Shown one piece after another: positions 1-19,625 of a DNA stretch of 64,000 nt (its first letter is position 1; each line of letters begins with the position of its first letter). Position numbers and translations under genes: made by a program. This stretch comes from Rhea pennata. Taxonomy: Eukaryota > Chordata > Aves > Rheiformes > Rheidae. Location of the stretch: NCBI RefSeq assembly GCF_028389875.1, contig NC_084682.1, forward strand, positions 4,970,001-5,034,000, given 5' to 3'. The notes beneath the pieces are model-generated. The model was not told where the DNA came from. It ran no database searches and saw only the letters and a list, made by a program, of their open reading frames with translations.

Positions 1-119
1 TCCATGGCCCGCACCGAGCCCAGCTCCATGCGCGGCGCCGGCTCCCCCGGGAACTCGGCCTGCCAGTGCCGGGCGAAGTCGGCCCGCGCCGCCGCCTCCT
101 CCTCCGCCGCCGCCGCCAT
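1..119 (-). CDS. ABR: ABR first coding exon (partial), BCR-like N-terminus
   Basis: ABR is a dual RhoGEF/RacGAP acting on Rho-family GTPases at the membrane and actin cytoskeleton. Only the first 39 codons and two bases of the next lie in the window; the exon runs off the left edge. The ATG (minus, 119-117) has G at -3 and G at +4. After an alanine/glutamate run the peptide reads ADFARHWQAEFPGEPAPRME then LGSVRAM. This matches the N-terminal oligomerization segment of BCR, which has GFAEAWKAQFP followed by PPRMELRSV. BCR is the paralogue of ABR. I call ABR rather than BCR because the next genes, BHLHA9 and TRARG1, are ABR's neighbours in human 17p13.3; BCR sits in an unrelated neighbourhood. 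The GEF, PH, C2 and GAP domains are outside the window, so paralogue identity rests on synteny. Commonly described mammalian ABR isoforms start differently and lack this segment. Confidence 0.72.
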   Translation of the reverse strand, partial: MAAAAEEEAAARADFARHWQAEFPGEPAPRMELGSVRAM

Positions 120-1000
120 GCCCCGCCGCCGCCGCCCCCCGCCCCGCCGCCGCCGCCGGCCCCAACTTTCCCGGCCGCCTTCCGCCCCCGCCCCGGGCCT
201 TGACGTCGGCCCCCGGCGCCGCCCCGGGCCCGGCCCCGGCGGGGCGGGGAGCGCCGCTGCCGCCGCCCCCGGCCCGGCTCCCGCCGCGAGCCCCGCGCAC
301 GTCCCTCACCGCGGCCTCGCGGCGGCCCGCTGGCGGGGGCCAGCAGAGAGCGGCTCCGCTACGAGCCCAGGTTTCGGCCGCTCTCGCCTTCCGGCTCGGC
401 CGCGGCTGGATAGGCCCCGCGCCCCGCGGAGCCCGCCTCGGAGCCGCCGGCCGCGGGGGAGCCGAGCGGCGCGGGCCGGAGGATGGGGAGCCGCGGGGAA
501 GCGCCTGGCGCCGGCAGCGGCTGAGCGTCAGCAGAGCGGCAGCTAACGGCACCAGCAGTCCCGCACCCGGCGAGAGCCGCCGTCCCGAGGACGCGGGGCG
601 GCTGCGGTGCCGCCGCCAGCGCCTGCCCCTGCGGGCGCCCCGCACCGCTGCCCGGGCGCACGCTCGCGGCCGTGCGAGCGCGTTTCCAGCCCGGCCGACG
701 TCGTCGACTGGGCTTGCTGTGGCACGGGGCCCCCCCGGGGGCTCTGGGGCTGCCGGTGCTCCCCAGCTGCAGGACGGAGGCTTTCTAGCCCCCCCGCCCT
801 GCCCTGGGCCGCAGGAGCCCGCGGGGCCTGCACGTGTCTGGGACATCCCGGGGGACCCCAGCAGCGCGGGGCCACGCTGGGTGCCACCGCGGGCGCAGAG
901 GCGCCAGGGCTGCGCGAGCCTCCGGGCGACAGGGCCCCGGGGAGCTCCTCGCCCTGCTTCCTGCAGCGCTGCGGGGGCGGCTCGGAGCATCCTTTGTGCC
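1..1000. promoter_or_regulatory. CpG island over the ABR start
   Basis: The first kilobase is extremely GC- and CpG-rich and overlaps the ABR initiation codon, so it is the likely ABR promoter. No TATA box is visible upstream of the ATG on the minus strand. A CRE-like TGACGTC at 201-207 lies about 80 bp upstream of the start codon. Long open frames on both strands here are a consequence of GC content and resemble no known protein. The transcription start was not determined. Confidence 0.6.
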
Positions 1001-3590
1001 CCAGCAGGGACAAAGCGCCCGAGTTATTTACCCCCAGGGCGCCGGCCCTGTCCCTGCCACCCCAGGGTGCCAGCCGTGTCCCTCCCAGCAGCCGCTGCCT
1101 CCTTCCCCGCCGCCTGGAGCACCCCGGGGCGGGGGGTCGTGCACAATCCTCCGCACGTGCCCATCCCCGGCTCGTGGGCGCCCGGCCGGGCACCAGCACG
1201 AGCTCCCTCCCCACGGGCTCCCTCCGGCACAGCCTCCTCCGGGAGGCCGGAGGCTGCCGGAGGCTGCCCAGCTGGGTGGGAGGCAGGCGGGCACCGCGGC
1301 CCATCAGGGTTGCCCCTGCACCGGCCGCGTGGATCTTGTCTCTACCGCAGCGTTCCCAGGTGCAGCCATGTCCCCGGGTGCTCCGGGAAGCTCTCCCCTG
1401 CCGCAATGGCGGTTTGGGGACACGGGGTGACATGGGGGGGGGGGTCTGATCTGGGACTGTTTGCAGGAGCTGCAGTCCCACTGCAGCAGTGGGGCTAGGA
1501 GTGGCGAGCTGGACTCTGGAGACAGGCGTTTTGGGTGTAGGACCAGTGAAAAATGTGAGGATGCCGCCCAGGCGAAGGCGGGAAGTGCCTGCGTCCCGCA
1601 CGCCACGGGCCAGCGAGGTGGCACATGCCCACAGGGCAGAGGCCTGCGTGGAGGCCGGAGAGGAGCGGGGTGCGTGGAGTGGCCTGATTTACGCGCGGCC
1701 TCGGATAATTACAGCGTGTTCAGCAGCCGTCAGGCAGCCGGGCCCGGCAGAGCCTCACAACACGGTTCTGCCTCCCTGGCTCAGCCCATAAATCTTCGGG
1801 GCACCCGGCCGTAAATCAGCGGGGCCGAGGGAGCAGGCCCGGGGGGCACGTCGCTCCCCGCCTGCCCACCCGTAATGGGCACGTCGGTAGGAAGCACCCG
1901 GGACGAGGTGGAGATGCCTGGCGGGATGCACTAATTACAGGCAGCGGGTGGCATCCGATGCTCCGTGATTTATGGTCCGGCCTCCCCCTCTGCTGCTGGA
2001 TTCCTGCAGCCCCCGGGCGCCCGGAGCGGAGAGGCCGGGAGCCCCGCGCGCGGCGGGCACAGGCAGGGTGGCGGGGGCGGCTGGCTGGGCCCCGCGCTGG
2101 CGTCGCCTGGGCAGGACACGGCTTCCGCACCCTGCTCAGCAGCTCCGGGCTGCACGCCCGGACCTGCCCCGCCAGCGACCCCGTCCCCGCGGCGGGGGTC
2201 CATCCTGTTCAGCCGGGCCTCCGTCAGCCTTTCTGCAAGGTGAGGGCCGTGGGGAGCGGTCAGAAACCCAGGCGAGCTGCACCTCCTTTTGAAGTCCTGC
2301 CGCCCCGTCCTCTCCGCTGCCCGCGGCTCCCGGCTCCTGATTTATTGGGTTCCTGGAGCACAGGCACCTGAATTAGCCCCAGCTTCAAAGAGGGACGAGA
2401 GGAGCAGGGTAACAGTCAAATCACCTCCTGCTAATTGCGGCTATTGATCAAACGCCATCGCAGGCGATCAGATAAGAGCGGCCAGCTGGAAGGGGGGGCA
2501 CGTCCTCCTGGGGCGCTGCTTTTGCACCGCGAACCCCAACAATTTGTCAGCATGCCTCCTGGGCCGCTTTTCAAAACATTACTCCTGGCACGTTTAGGCA
2601 TTTAATAACTGCTTTCTAATGAAAGGCTGGGCAAGGGGCAGAGCGATGGGTAATTTGCTCAGTGGGAGTTTATCGAGCCACCTACGGAGGGGGGGCAATA
2701 GAGCCGCGAGGGGCCGAGACGCTCGGTGCCAAGGGACGGGGGCTCCCGTGGCAGCGCGGGGTGCGTGCCGCAGCTCCACGCGGCGCCGGGGCAGGGTGCT
2801 GGGGCCTCCCCGTGGCCCCCCGCTCCACCCAGCTCCTCTGGCACCTGCAAACCCCTCCTGTGCTGCGGCGGCTGGAGCTGCGGGGAACAAGGGGCTGCTC
2901 TGAGCATCCGTTTGCCGGCAGGCCCGGCAAAGGCCAACAGGCCCGGCAGCACCAGCCCGGACAGCTCTGCCCCTGGGCCCTGGCTCCACGGGCAGGTAGC
3001 ACTTTAGCTCTTTCATCCCCGGCCCCCCGCCCCGCGCCGTCCTGCTTCCTGCTCCGCAGGGCAGAGGCGTGCCGAGCGCAGCGCGGTCCTGCGCTGCCGG
3101 CGCCGCCGCGGCTGGGGGGCTGCTCCTGCCCCGGTGCCCAGCGCGGGGGTGAGGCGGGAGGCCGCCCCAGCTGGCCGCGCGGCCTCGCGCTCCAGGGCGC
3201 CGCGGACCCCATCGCAGGGCGGCGCGGGCCGCTGGGGATGGGAGAGGCTCGGTGTGCGGGGGGGGGGGAGCAAAGCAACGGCGGAGGGAGCGGGGGGACA
3301 GGGACAGGCAGGAGCCGCCGTCCCGCAGGGCTGTGCCGCCGTGGGCACGCGCAGGGCGCAGGCGGGAGCTGCTTCGCCTCCTCCCGGGCCCCGGCACAAG
3401 GCTTTGCTGCTTTCCCCAGCAACTCACTGCTCCGGGCCTCAGTTTCCCTATCCGGGAACTAGGGAGCACCCTGGAAAGGAGGGCGCTGGGGAGCAGGCGG
3501 GCGCGAGGCCCGCGCTGGGCTGGGGCGCCTGGTGGGACGCGCGGGGCCGGCCGCGTACCCGGAGGCAGGCACTAAGGGGTCGGGGCAGGG
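1001..3590. other. ABR-BHLHA9 intergenic region
   Basis: This is GC-rich spacer between the divergently transcribed ABR (minus) and BHLHA9 (plus). No coding exon is recognisable. From about 1685 to 2610 the base composition alternates: GC-rich DNA is punctuated by short AT-rich homeodomain-like sites, listed separately. From about 2700 to 3590 it is GC-rich without a distinctive motif and grades into the CpG island of BHLHA9. Confidence 0.6.
1685..2480. promoter_or_regulatory. Candidate enhancer: cluster of homeodomain-like sites
   Basis: Within otherwise GC-rich DNA there are many AT-rich core motifs: TGATTTAC (1685-1692), GATAATTAC (1704-1712), CCCATAAAT (1785-1793), GTAAATCA (1811-1818), GTAATGG (1872-1878), CTAATTAC (1931-1938), GTGATTTATGG (1965-1975), TGATTTATTGG (2338-2348), GAATTAG (2370-2376), CTAATTGC (2431-2438), a TCF/LEF-like TTGATCAAAC (2444-2453) and GATAAG (2471-2476). 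TAATTA/TAATTG are general homeodomain cores, and TTTATGG/CCATAAA resemble posterior Hox/Cdx sites. Position between ABR and BHLHA9 would fit a limb regulatory element, but this is inference from motif density only. Confidence 0.35.
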
Positions 3591-3593
3591 CGC

Positions 3594-3725
3594 CACGTGA
3601 CGCGGGCGGCGGGGGGGGTTTTAGAGGGGGCCGGGGCACCGGCGGGGGGGGGGGGGAGTGTCTCCCGCACCTCGCGGAGGCGGCACGCGCGCCCGCGGCC
3701 CCTCTGCCGTCCCTCTGCCGCAGCC
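3594..3725 (+). promoter_or_regulatory. BHLHA9 proximal promoter / 5' leader
   Basis: A palindromic E-box CACGTG at 3594-3599 sits 127 bp before the BHLHA9 start codon in a CpG island, followed by G-rich tracts including a 13-G run at 3644-3656. No TATA box is visible. The reading frame of BHLHA9 stays open upstream to about 3597, but there is no in-frame ATG before 3726. Which bases are transcribed leader and which are promoter cannot be told from sequence alone. Confidence 0.4.
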
Positions 3726-4442
3726 ATGGCCGCAGCAGGCGCGGGGAAGGGCGCCGGCGGCTCCGGGGGGGAGCCGGCTGCGCCCCGGCCCCGCTGCGGG
3801 CAGGACGCGTGGGCGCCCGCTGGGCAGGAGGCGGCCGCCCGCCCGGGACGCGCCGAGGAGGCCAAGGTGAGGAAGAGGAGCAGACCGGTGCGCTCCAAGG
3901 CCAGGAGGATGGCTGCCAACGTCAGAGAGCGCAAGAGGATCCTGGACTACAACCAGGCTTTCAACGCCCTGCGCCTGGCCCTCCGGCACGACCTCAGCGG
4001 CAAGAGGCTTTCCAAAATCGCCACCCTCCGGAGAGCCATCAACAGGATTGCGGCTCTGTCCACGTCCCTGCACGGCGCCGCGCACCGCTGGCCCTGCGCC
4101 CACGCCGAGTGCCGCGGCCGGGCCGGGGGGCCGGCACCGGAGCGGGGTGCGAAGGACGGCCGCCCCCAGCTCTGCCGTGAGCCCAGCTACGCGCACGCCG
4201 CCGGCCTCCCGCGCTGCGCGCCGGCCCCGCCGCACGCCGCGAGCCAGCTCCCGCGCCCCGAGGAGGATCGCTCCGTCCCCAGCCCCGCGTATCGCTCCGG
4301 CGGGAGCCCCCCGCTCGGCCTCCGAGCCGCCTGCCAGCAGAGGCGCGCGCACGACCGCCCAGCTCCCCTGGCTGGACCCTTCGCCTGGCAGCTGGGGTGC
4401 TCCCAGCGCGCGGGATACCAGCAGCGCCTCCCCAGCCGCTGA
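3726..4442 (+). CDS. BHLHA9: Class A basic helix-loop-helix protein 9 (single exon)
   Basis: This is a nuclear transcription factor needed for limb and digit development; it dimerises with E-proteins on E-boxes. The single-exon frame encodes 238 aa, close to the human 235. The start ATG is the first in-frame one and has a strong context (GCAGCCATGG). After a low-complexity Ala/Gly N-terminus, the bHLH occupies about residues 58-112. The basic region contains [19 protein letters not shown], in which E68 is the expected E-box-contacting glutamate, and helix 2 contains [20 protein letters not shown]65, R67 and R69 correspond to the human residues altered in mesoaxial synostotic syndactyly (N71, R73, R75), and all are intact. 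The C-terminal part is proline- and arginine-rich, with CAHAEC soon after the bHLH similar to human. Codon use is extremely GC-biased. It lies head-to-head with ABR, 3.6 kb away. Confidence 0.93.
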   Translation: MAAAGAGKGAGGSGGEPAAPRPRCGQDAWAPAGQEAAARPGRAEEAKVRKRSRPVRSKARRMAANVRERKRILDYNQAFNALRLALRHDLSGKRLSKIATLRRAINRIAALSTSLHGAAHRWPCAHAECRGRAGGPAPERGAKDGRPQLCREPSYAHAAGLPRCAPAPPHAASQLPRPEEDRSVPSPAYRSGGSPPLGLRAACQQRRAHDRPAPLAGPFAWQLGCSQRAGYQQRLPSR

Positions 4443-14702
<10,260 letters not shown>

Positions 14703-14935
14703 AAGACATTTCAGCATGCAAATACCTTGAAGAGGAGGAAGACAACTTTCCTTTTGGGGTTTTTACTTTCAGCCTTGCAACAAAAATTGTCACAGTATAG
14801 GTGGACAGCCCTGGGAAAAGTCTGCTCTGGAGCGCCATCTGAAGAAATGCATGCGTCTACTTCACGATCTCTTGGAAGATGAATTTGTACAAAACTAAAG
14901 TATTGGATAATAAATTGTAACAAGCAATGGGAAAG
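14703..14935 (+). other. TRARG1 3' UTR (tentative) with poly(A) signal
   Basis: Following the proposed stop is non-coding sequence with an AATAAA at 14909-14914. Cleavage would be expected around 14,925-14,940. The call depends on exon 3 being right. Confidence 0.35.
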
Positions 14936-17900
14936 AATATCAGATCCCGAGTGGAGTTGAGAAGGAGGAAATCCACTACCTCATTCCTCTCCAGCAAAAC
15001 TCTGAGCGGGGAGACAACCATCGGTAAAACACAAGAAGAGGAGAGAGAGTTTCAAGAATGAAGCTTATTTTAAAGAAAATTTAAGGAGAGAACAGGACAC
15101 TTTGAGGAGTCCTCCTGAGAATTTTGGCACAAGCTACTGTATTTTGGGAGGGGTTGCTGGTTTTTAAATTGTCAAATTCTCTATGTCTACAAAAAAAGCT
15201 CAAACTGCCAACAGGAGATGAAATCTGTTCCACGCAGGAGGAGGGCGAGCAGAACTGCAGAAGAAACACAGCTCTGCTCTGAACAACACCCAGCTACAAA
15301 AGCTGGAGGATGTGGTGGGTGTTTTTGTATTTTTGATGAAAAAAAAAGAGACAATGACCATTTGCATGCCTTTGGGAATGTTCTCCATGTCCGTTCATAC
15401 AAGCTCTTTTATCACTTACAGCATATCTCAAAGCTGGGAGAGCAGGATGTTGCTGCATGAAAACGCCAGGCTCCTCCTCACCCGGATCCCATGATGGGGT
15501 TTTTAATGGAAGGAAAAATGTTTTCTCCGTGAAACCACACATTTATTTTTCCTCTGTGCCCCCAAAGTGAGGTTGATACCTGTGGCGCTGAGGAAAGGGC
15601 CTGGTTAACGTGCGGCGGCAGCAGTACCAAGGCACAGAGAGCCCCTTCTACCCGCTCAGGCATATATGTCATGTCACATCTGTCACAGAAAAGCTAAAGC
15701 ATGACCCAGCCTCCGCCACGGGCAGTGCTCATCTCCCCTGCCCCTTCTGGGCTTCAGCTGAGGGATGACCAGGGAGATTTGCGGAGGCACAGAGGGGTTT
15801 AAGACCCCTGTTCCTCTTCCACATCCCTGGATATCTCCAGCGCCCCGTGAGCTGGCTGGCATCAATTCCACAGATATTGTTTTTTAATGTTTTATATTTA
15901 AAAAAAGTGGACTTTGCTCTTCCGGATCTGCCTAACGGGCCTCCCCCACCCACCGAGTCTTCCACGGTGCGTGGCTCCCGAAGGCGTTTCCCGCAGACTT
16001 GGCTCTCGCCGCTCTCCCAGCCCCTCTGCCCAGCCTTGTCCCACATTGCACCGTCTCTCGTCCTGTACTCGCTGTGAGTTGTTCCTGGGTTCGCTGCTGT
16101 ATTCGGCCACCCAGACTATGCAAAGTTTCATTGTTTTTTTTTTTTTTAATTCAGGCTTTGTAGATGGCTTTCGGCCGTAGCCATTGGCTCCATATTAGCT
16201 GAAAACCTCTCCTTTATGAAAACTTTGCAGACACAGTTAGATGATCAAGAGCTGCACTCCCGGCCTTTCTGTTGTCTGCAGCTAACAACCTGGGACCTAG
16301 CTATATACAGTGCATGGAGAAATAAGGTGTTCCAGGGCACTTCATCTGCTCCGTACCATGAATTTCTTGGAAAAAAATGAGACCAAACCTAATGTTTCTG
16401 AGAGTTTGTCTGCATGGAGAATTTACTGCACAATAAGGTAGGCTACAAGAACGTCCACTAGATCGTGACTCCTTGGCACTAGCCTCCCTCCCAGGCAGTC
16501 TGAGCAGGGAAACCCCTCGTGCCAGGGCGCGCGAGGCCACGCGGGGAGTTAGCGCAGAGGAGCTGGTGTGCTGTAAGTTCACCCCATCGTTACTACGCAG
16601 TAACTAACCTGCAGAGCCACGGCCTTAGCTGCGAAAATCCTCATCATCCTTTTGTCTGCTCCTCATTAAAACATTTTCCTTTGCTAGACATTATTTGGCA
16701 GGGGACAAGAGAGCCAAATCCCCTAGACGCACGGCTGACGTTTTTCTCTAAATTCGAAGGGATTCCAGGGACTCAGAGCAATAGCACATCACTACAGCAC
16801 TTTCCTGGGCTGCATTCCCATCCACCCCATCCCCAGGGATTTATTAGAAACTAGCAACTTCTAAAATGGACCAAATTTCCAGTCTTTCCCTTGCAGTTCG
16901 TCTGGTGCTTAGAGACGGCTTTGTGAGCTTCAGCGCACAGGGAGCCAAGGGCAGCAGAACTGCGGCAGTCTCGAGCTGAGCACTGCCCGGCCTCGCGGCA
17001 CGTAAATCCCCCCTGCAGCCACCATCGAGGTGCCCCTTGGCAATCACATCTCTTGTCCTATAACTCATCAGAAACCCTCCCTTTGAGGCGAAAACTCTGC
17101 CACGTTACGGGTAGGCTGCAGATGATGCTTCTGTCCCAAGAAATCCCCCAACTGCTTCCTTCTGAATGCCCAAATCCCAAAGCTGCTTGCTGCATAATGT
17201 CCATTATTTTTTCTGACACACGTTACTGCAGTGCAGACCGTCTATGCATCTTCTTACCCTTTGCTCTTCAAGCTGCTGAAATTCAGCTTATGGTAAGGGC
17301 TGAGAAGGATCCTCCTAGAACAGGAAGAGCTGATACTCGAGAAAAACTGCAGCAATGAGTTGCACAACTTAAGAGAGCTCAATATTTATTAAATAAGAAT
17401 TTAAACGCTATTTTATCATCATCTAAAGCCTTTCATCTAAAGAGCCTGAAGTGCCCGACCACATTTAAAGAATTAAAGTTTGCAACCCCACATGAGGTGG
17501 TTTAGCATTACACTAGCCTAATTGCACGGATGGCAAAGCTGCTGCAGGCTGCGTACCCTGCGCAGCTAGGGAGAGAAAACAGCTACTCTTTCCTGTCCTT
17601 AATGTAAGTACGTACAAACGAACATGTATCTCTTTGTAGTGGGATTTTCTCTAGTGGGATCTAGGCAAACATGTACGCTCCACGCTTTGTAAAACAGCCC
17701 GGGATACCTGTCGTTGCAGTCCGAACCGATGGGGCTTCGCAAGGCAGCCGCGGTTGGAATGATCCTTTCTAGGTGGAGTCCTCGGCTGCTGAAGCACACA
17801 GCAGCAAACTCCTTTCACTTGTTCATCTTCTTTCGGATCAGATACAAGTGCACTGCTCTGCGCTCGTGAACACATCCCAGACCCAGCTGAAAGCCTCTAT

Positions 17901-18549
17901 GGTTATTCCTGAGCAATGAATTATTATACACATATATATATATATATACACACACTCACACATGCATTTTTTTCAAGTTTTCTTGTCATCTGGGTCTCTT
18001 GAGAAATAAACTCTCCAGGACTACCTAGAAACAGAGTCTCTTTAATCTGCTCTCCAACGTCTTGCTCATCTATTTGCAACCTAATATTTTGTAGACATTT
18101 TTGCCGTTTGATCCTTAGGAAGCTGCTCTCCGTTTTGCCCTCTCTTTTTACCCCAGCTCAGCTGCCTATTTTGCTCTTCCACTGACTCCCTTAGATGTAT
18201 TAGCCAGCGCTTGCAAGGGAAGAATTTGACTCCTCCTCTCCCCCCATCCTTGTCTCATACTTCGTACGTTATTCTGATATGAGAATATATGGCAGAACGC
18301 CGTCCCGAGGCCGCCAGTTTTCTCCTTTGCTCTGCATCTGGGGAACAAACAGCTGCCCCGTTATCTCCCAGTTCCTAAGCATTTTGCGCAGTAGCATCTG
18401 GATTGAACCAGGAGAACCCCCCCCCCCCCAGCATCCGTCGTGAACTTTTGCTAATTTAGCTTTTAATTCAGTGCAAAAAATCTTGGTTTCCAAACCTAGG
18501 CACAACTGCTCCTCTGCACAGACTTCGTTTCTAGAACGCAGCAGGGTGA
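14936..18549. other. TRARG1-GOSR1 intergenic region, left part
   Basis: Mixed-composition DNA with no recognisable exon. It contains a T-rich run at 16,134-16,148, a TA/CA microsatellite near 17,930 and a poly-C run near 18,419-18,430. Short open frames here match nothing I know. Confidence 0.5.
17926..17966. repeat. (TA)n/(CA)n microsatellite
   Basis: An alternating CATATATATATATATATA tract followed by CACACACTCACACA. It is an ordinary purine-pyrimidine microsatellite in intergenic DNA. Confidence 0.85.
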
Positions 18550-19625
18550 TCACAAAATCACGTCACGGGAAGACCTTTCCTCCCCGTCCCCGCGGGTAAG
18601 ACCTGTTACTTCTGCCGCAGCTCGTTGCCACCTGCTGCAGCCTCCTCTGAGCACGCGCGGCAGCAGCGAGTTTTCTGGGCGTTTGCAACCATAAAAGTCA
18701 CGAAACCCTCGGGATCTGGCCCGCTCGCACGCCCTGGGGAGGCGGGGAAGGGCGGAGAGGCGAGACGGGAGCGATGCGGTGGAAATCCAGCCCGGCCCGA
18801 CCGCGCAGAGCTTGCCGAAGAGAGCGCGAAGGTGGGAAACGCGCCTAGACGCAAACTTCAAGTAGGAGTTACGATCGACAAGCGTGAGGTCCCGGTGGTA
18901 CACGAATCCATGGCTCGCGCTGCTCAGGAAAGGGCGTCTCTGCTGGCGCGCACGGCTGCGGGCTCCTCTCTCGGGGGGCTCGGCGGGGAGCCGGGCGCGG
19001 AGGGGCGGCGGAGCCGAGGCGGCGCGGGCGACCCGCTGCCTCGGAGGGGCCGGCGCGGGCGGCCTTGCTTGCAGGAGCACCGGCCGGTACCAGCCCGGCA
19101 GCCGAACGCCCGCGGAGGAGGCCAAAAGGGTTTTGGCGCAAAGAGAGGGAAGAGCGGCAGAATATTTGATTTCGGAGTTGGTTGGATTGGCGGTGACTCG
19201 CGAGCGGATAAGCCTGCGGGCGTTTCGCCCGGCGACGGCTCGGGGCGCGCACGCGCTCGGGAGCGGGCTCCCGGCCGCCCGGGTCCCCGCGCGCCCAGCG
19301 CCGCGCGCGGAGACAACAGCTTGCGCTCGCGGGCGTCAGGCCCGTCCACGTCGCCGTCTTGCTGCTTTTCTCGTCAAACTCGCCGCCCCGCACAGCTGTG
19401 ATTTTGGCACGTTTTTTTCTGCCTGCTTTTCCGCTCCTTCCCAGTTTTCTTCTCTTTTCTTCCCACCGCGAACTTGACGCGTCCCTTGGCGCCGCTGCCC
19501 CTCGGGCAACGCCGGAGCCGCGCGGGCTTCTCGCGCGGCCGGCGCGGCGGTGCTTCGCCTTCCGAAGGCAGGGGGGTGCTCCGCGTAGGCAAAGGGAACA
19601 GACGCTGCCTTTTATATAAGATTAA
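18550..19625. promoter_or_regulatory. Orphan CpG island between TRARG1 and GOSR1
   Basis: About 1.1 kb of strongly CpG-rich DNA stands isolated between AT-richer flanks, about 3.6 kb beyond the TRARG1 3' end and over 9 kb from the GOSR1 3' end. Both strands carry long open frames (for example plus 18625-19401 and minus 18869-19393), but their Arg/Pro/Ala-rich translations look like composition artefacts. At the right edge, 19610-19618 read on the minus strand is TATATAAAA followed by GG, a good TATA box pointing leftward into the island; the plus strand reads TTTATATAAG. This would fit the promoter of an unannotated transcript, perhaps a lncRNA. Confidence 0.4.

Noticed and set aside
1-119. 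Assigning the BCR-like exon to BCR itself
   Set aside because: BCR is not a neighbour of BHLHA9 or TRARG1 in vertebrates I know, whereas ABR is; retained only as an alternative.
200-1601. Long open frames on both strands (432 and 352 codons) near the left end
   Set aside because: Overlapping Arg/Pro/Gly/Ala-rich translations on several frames at once are typical of CpG-island DNA; none resembles a protein family.
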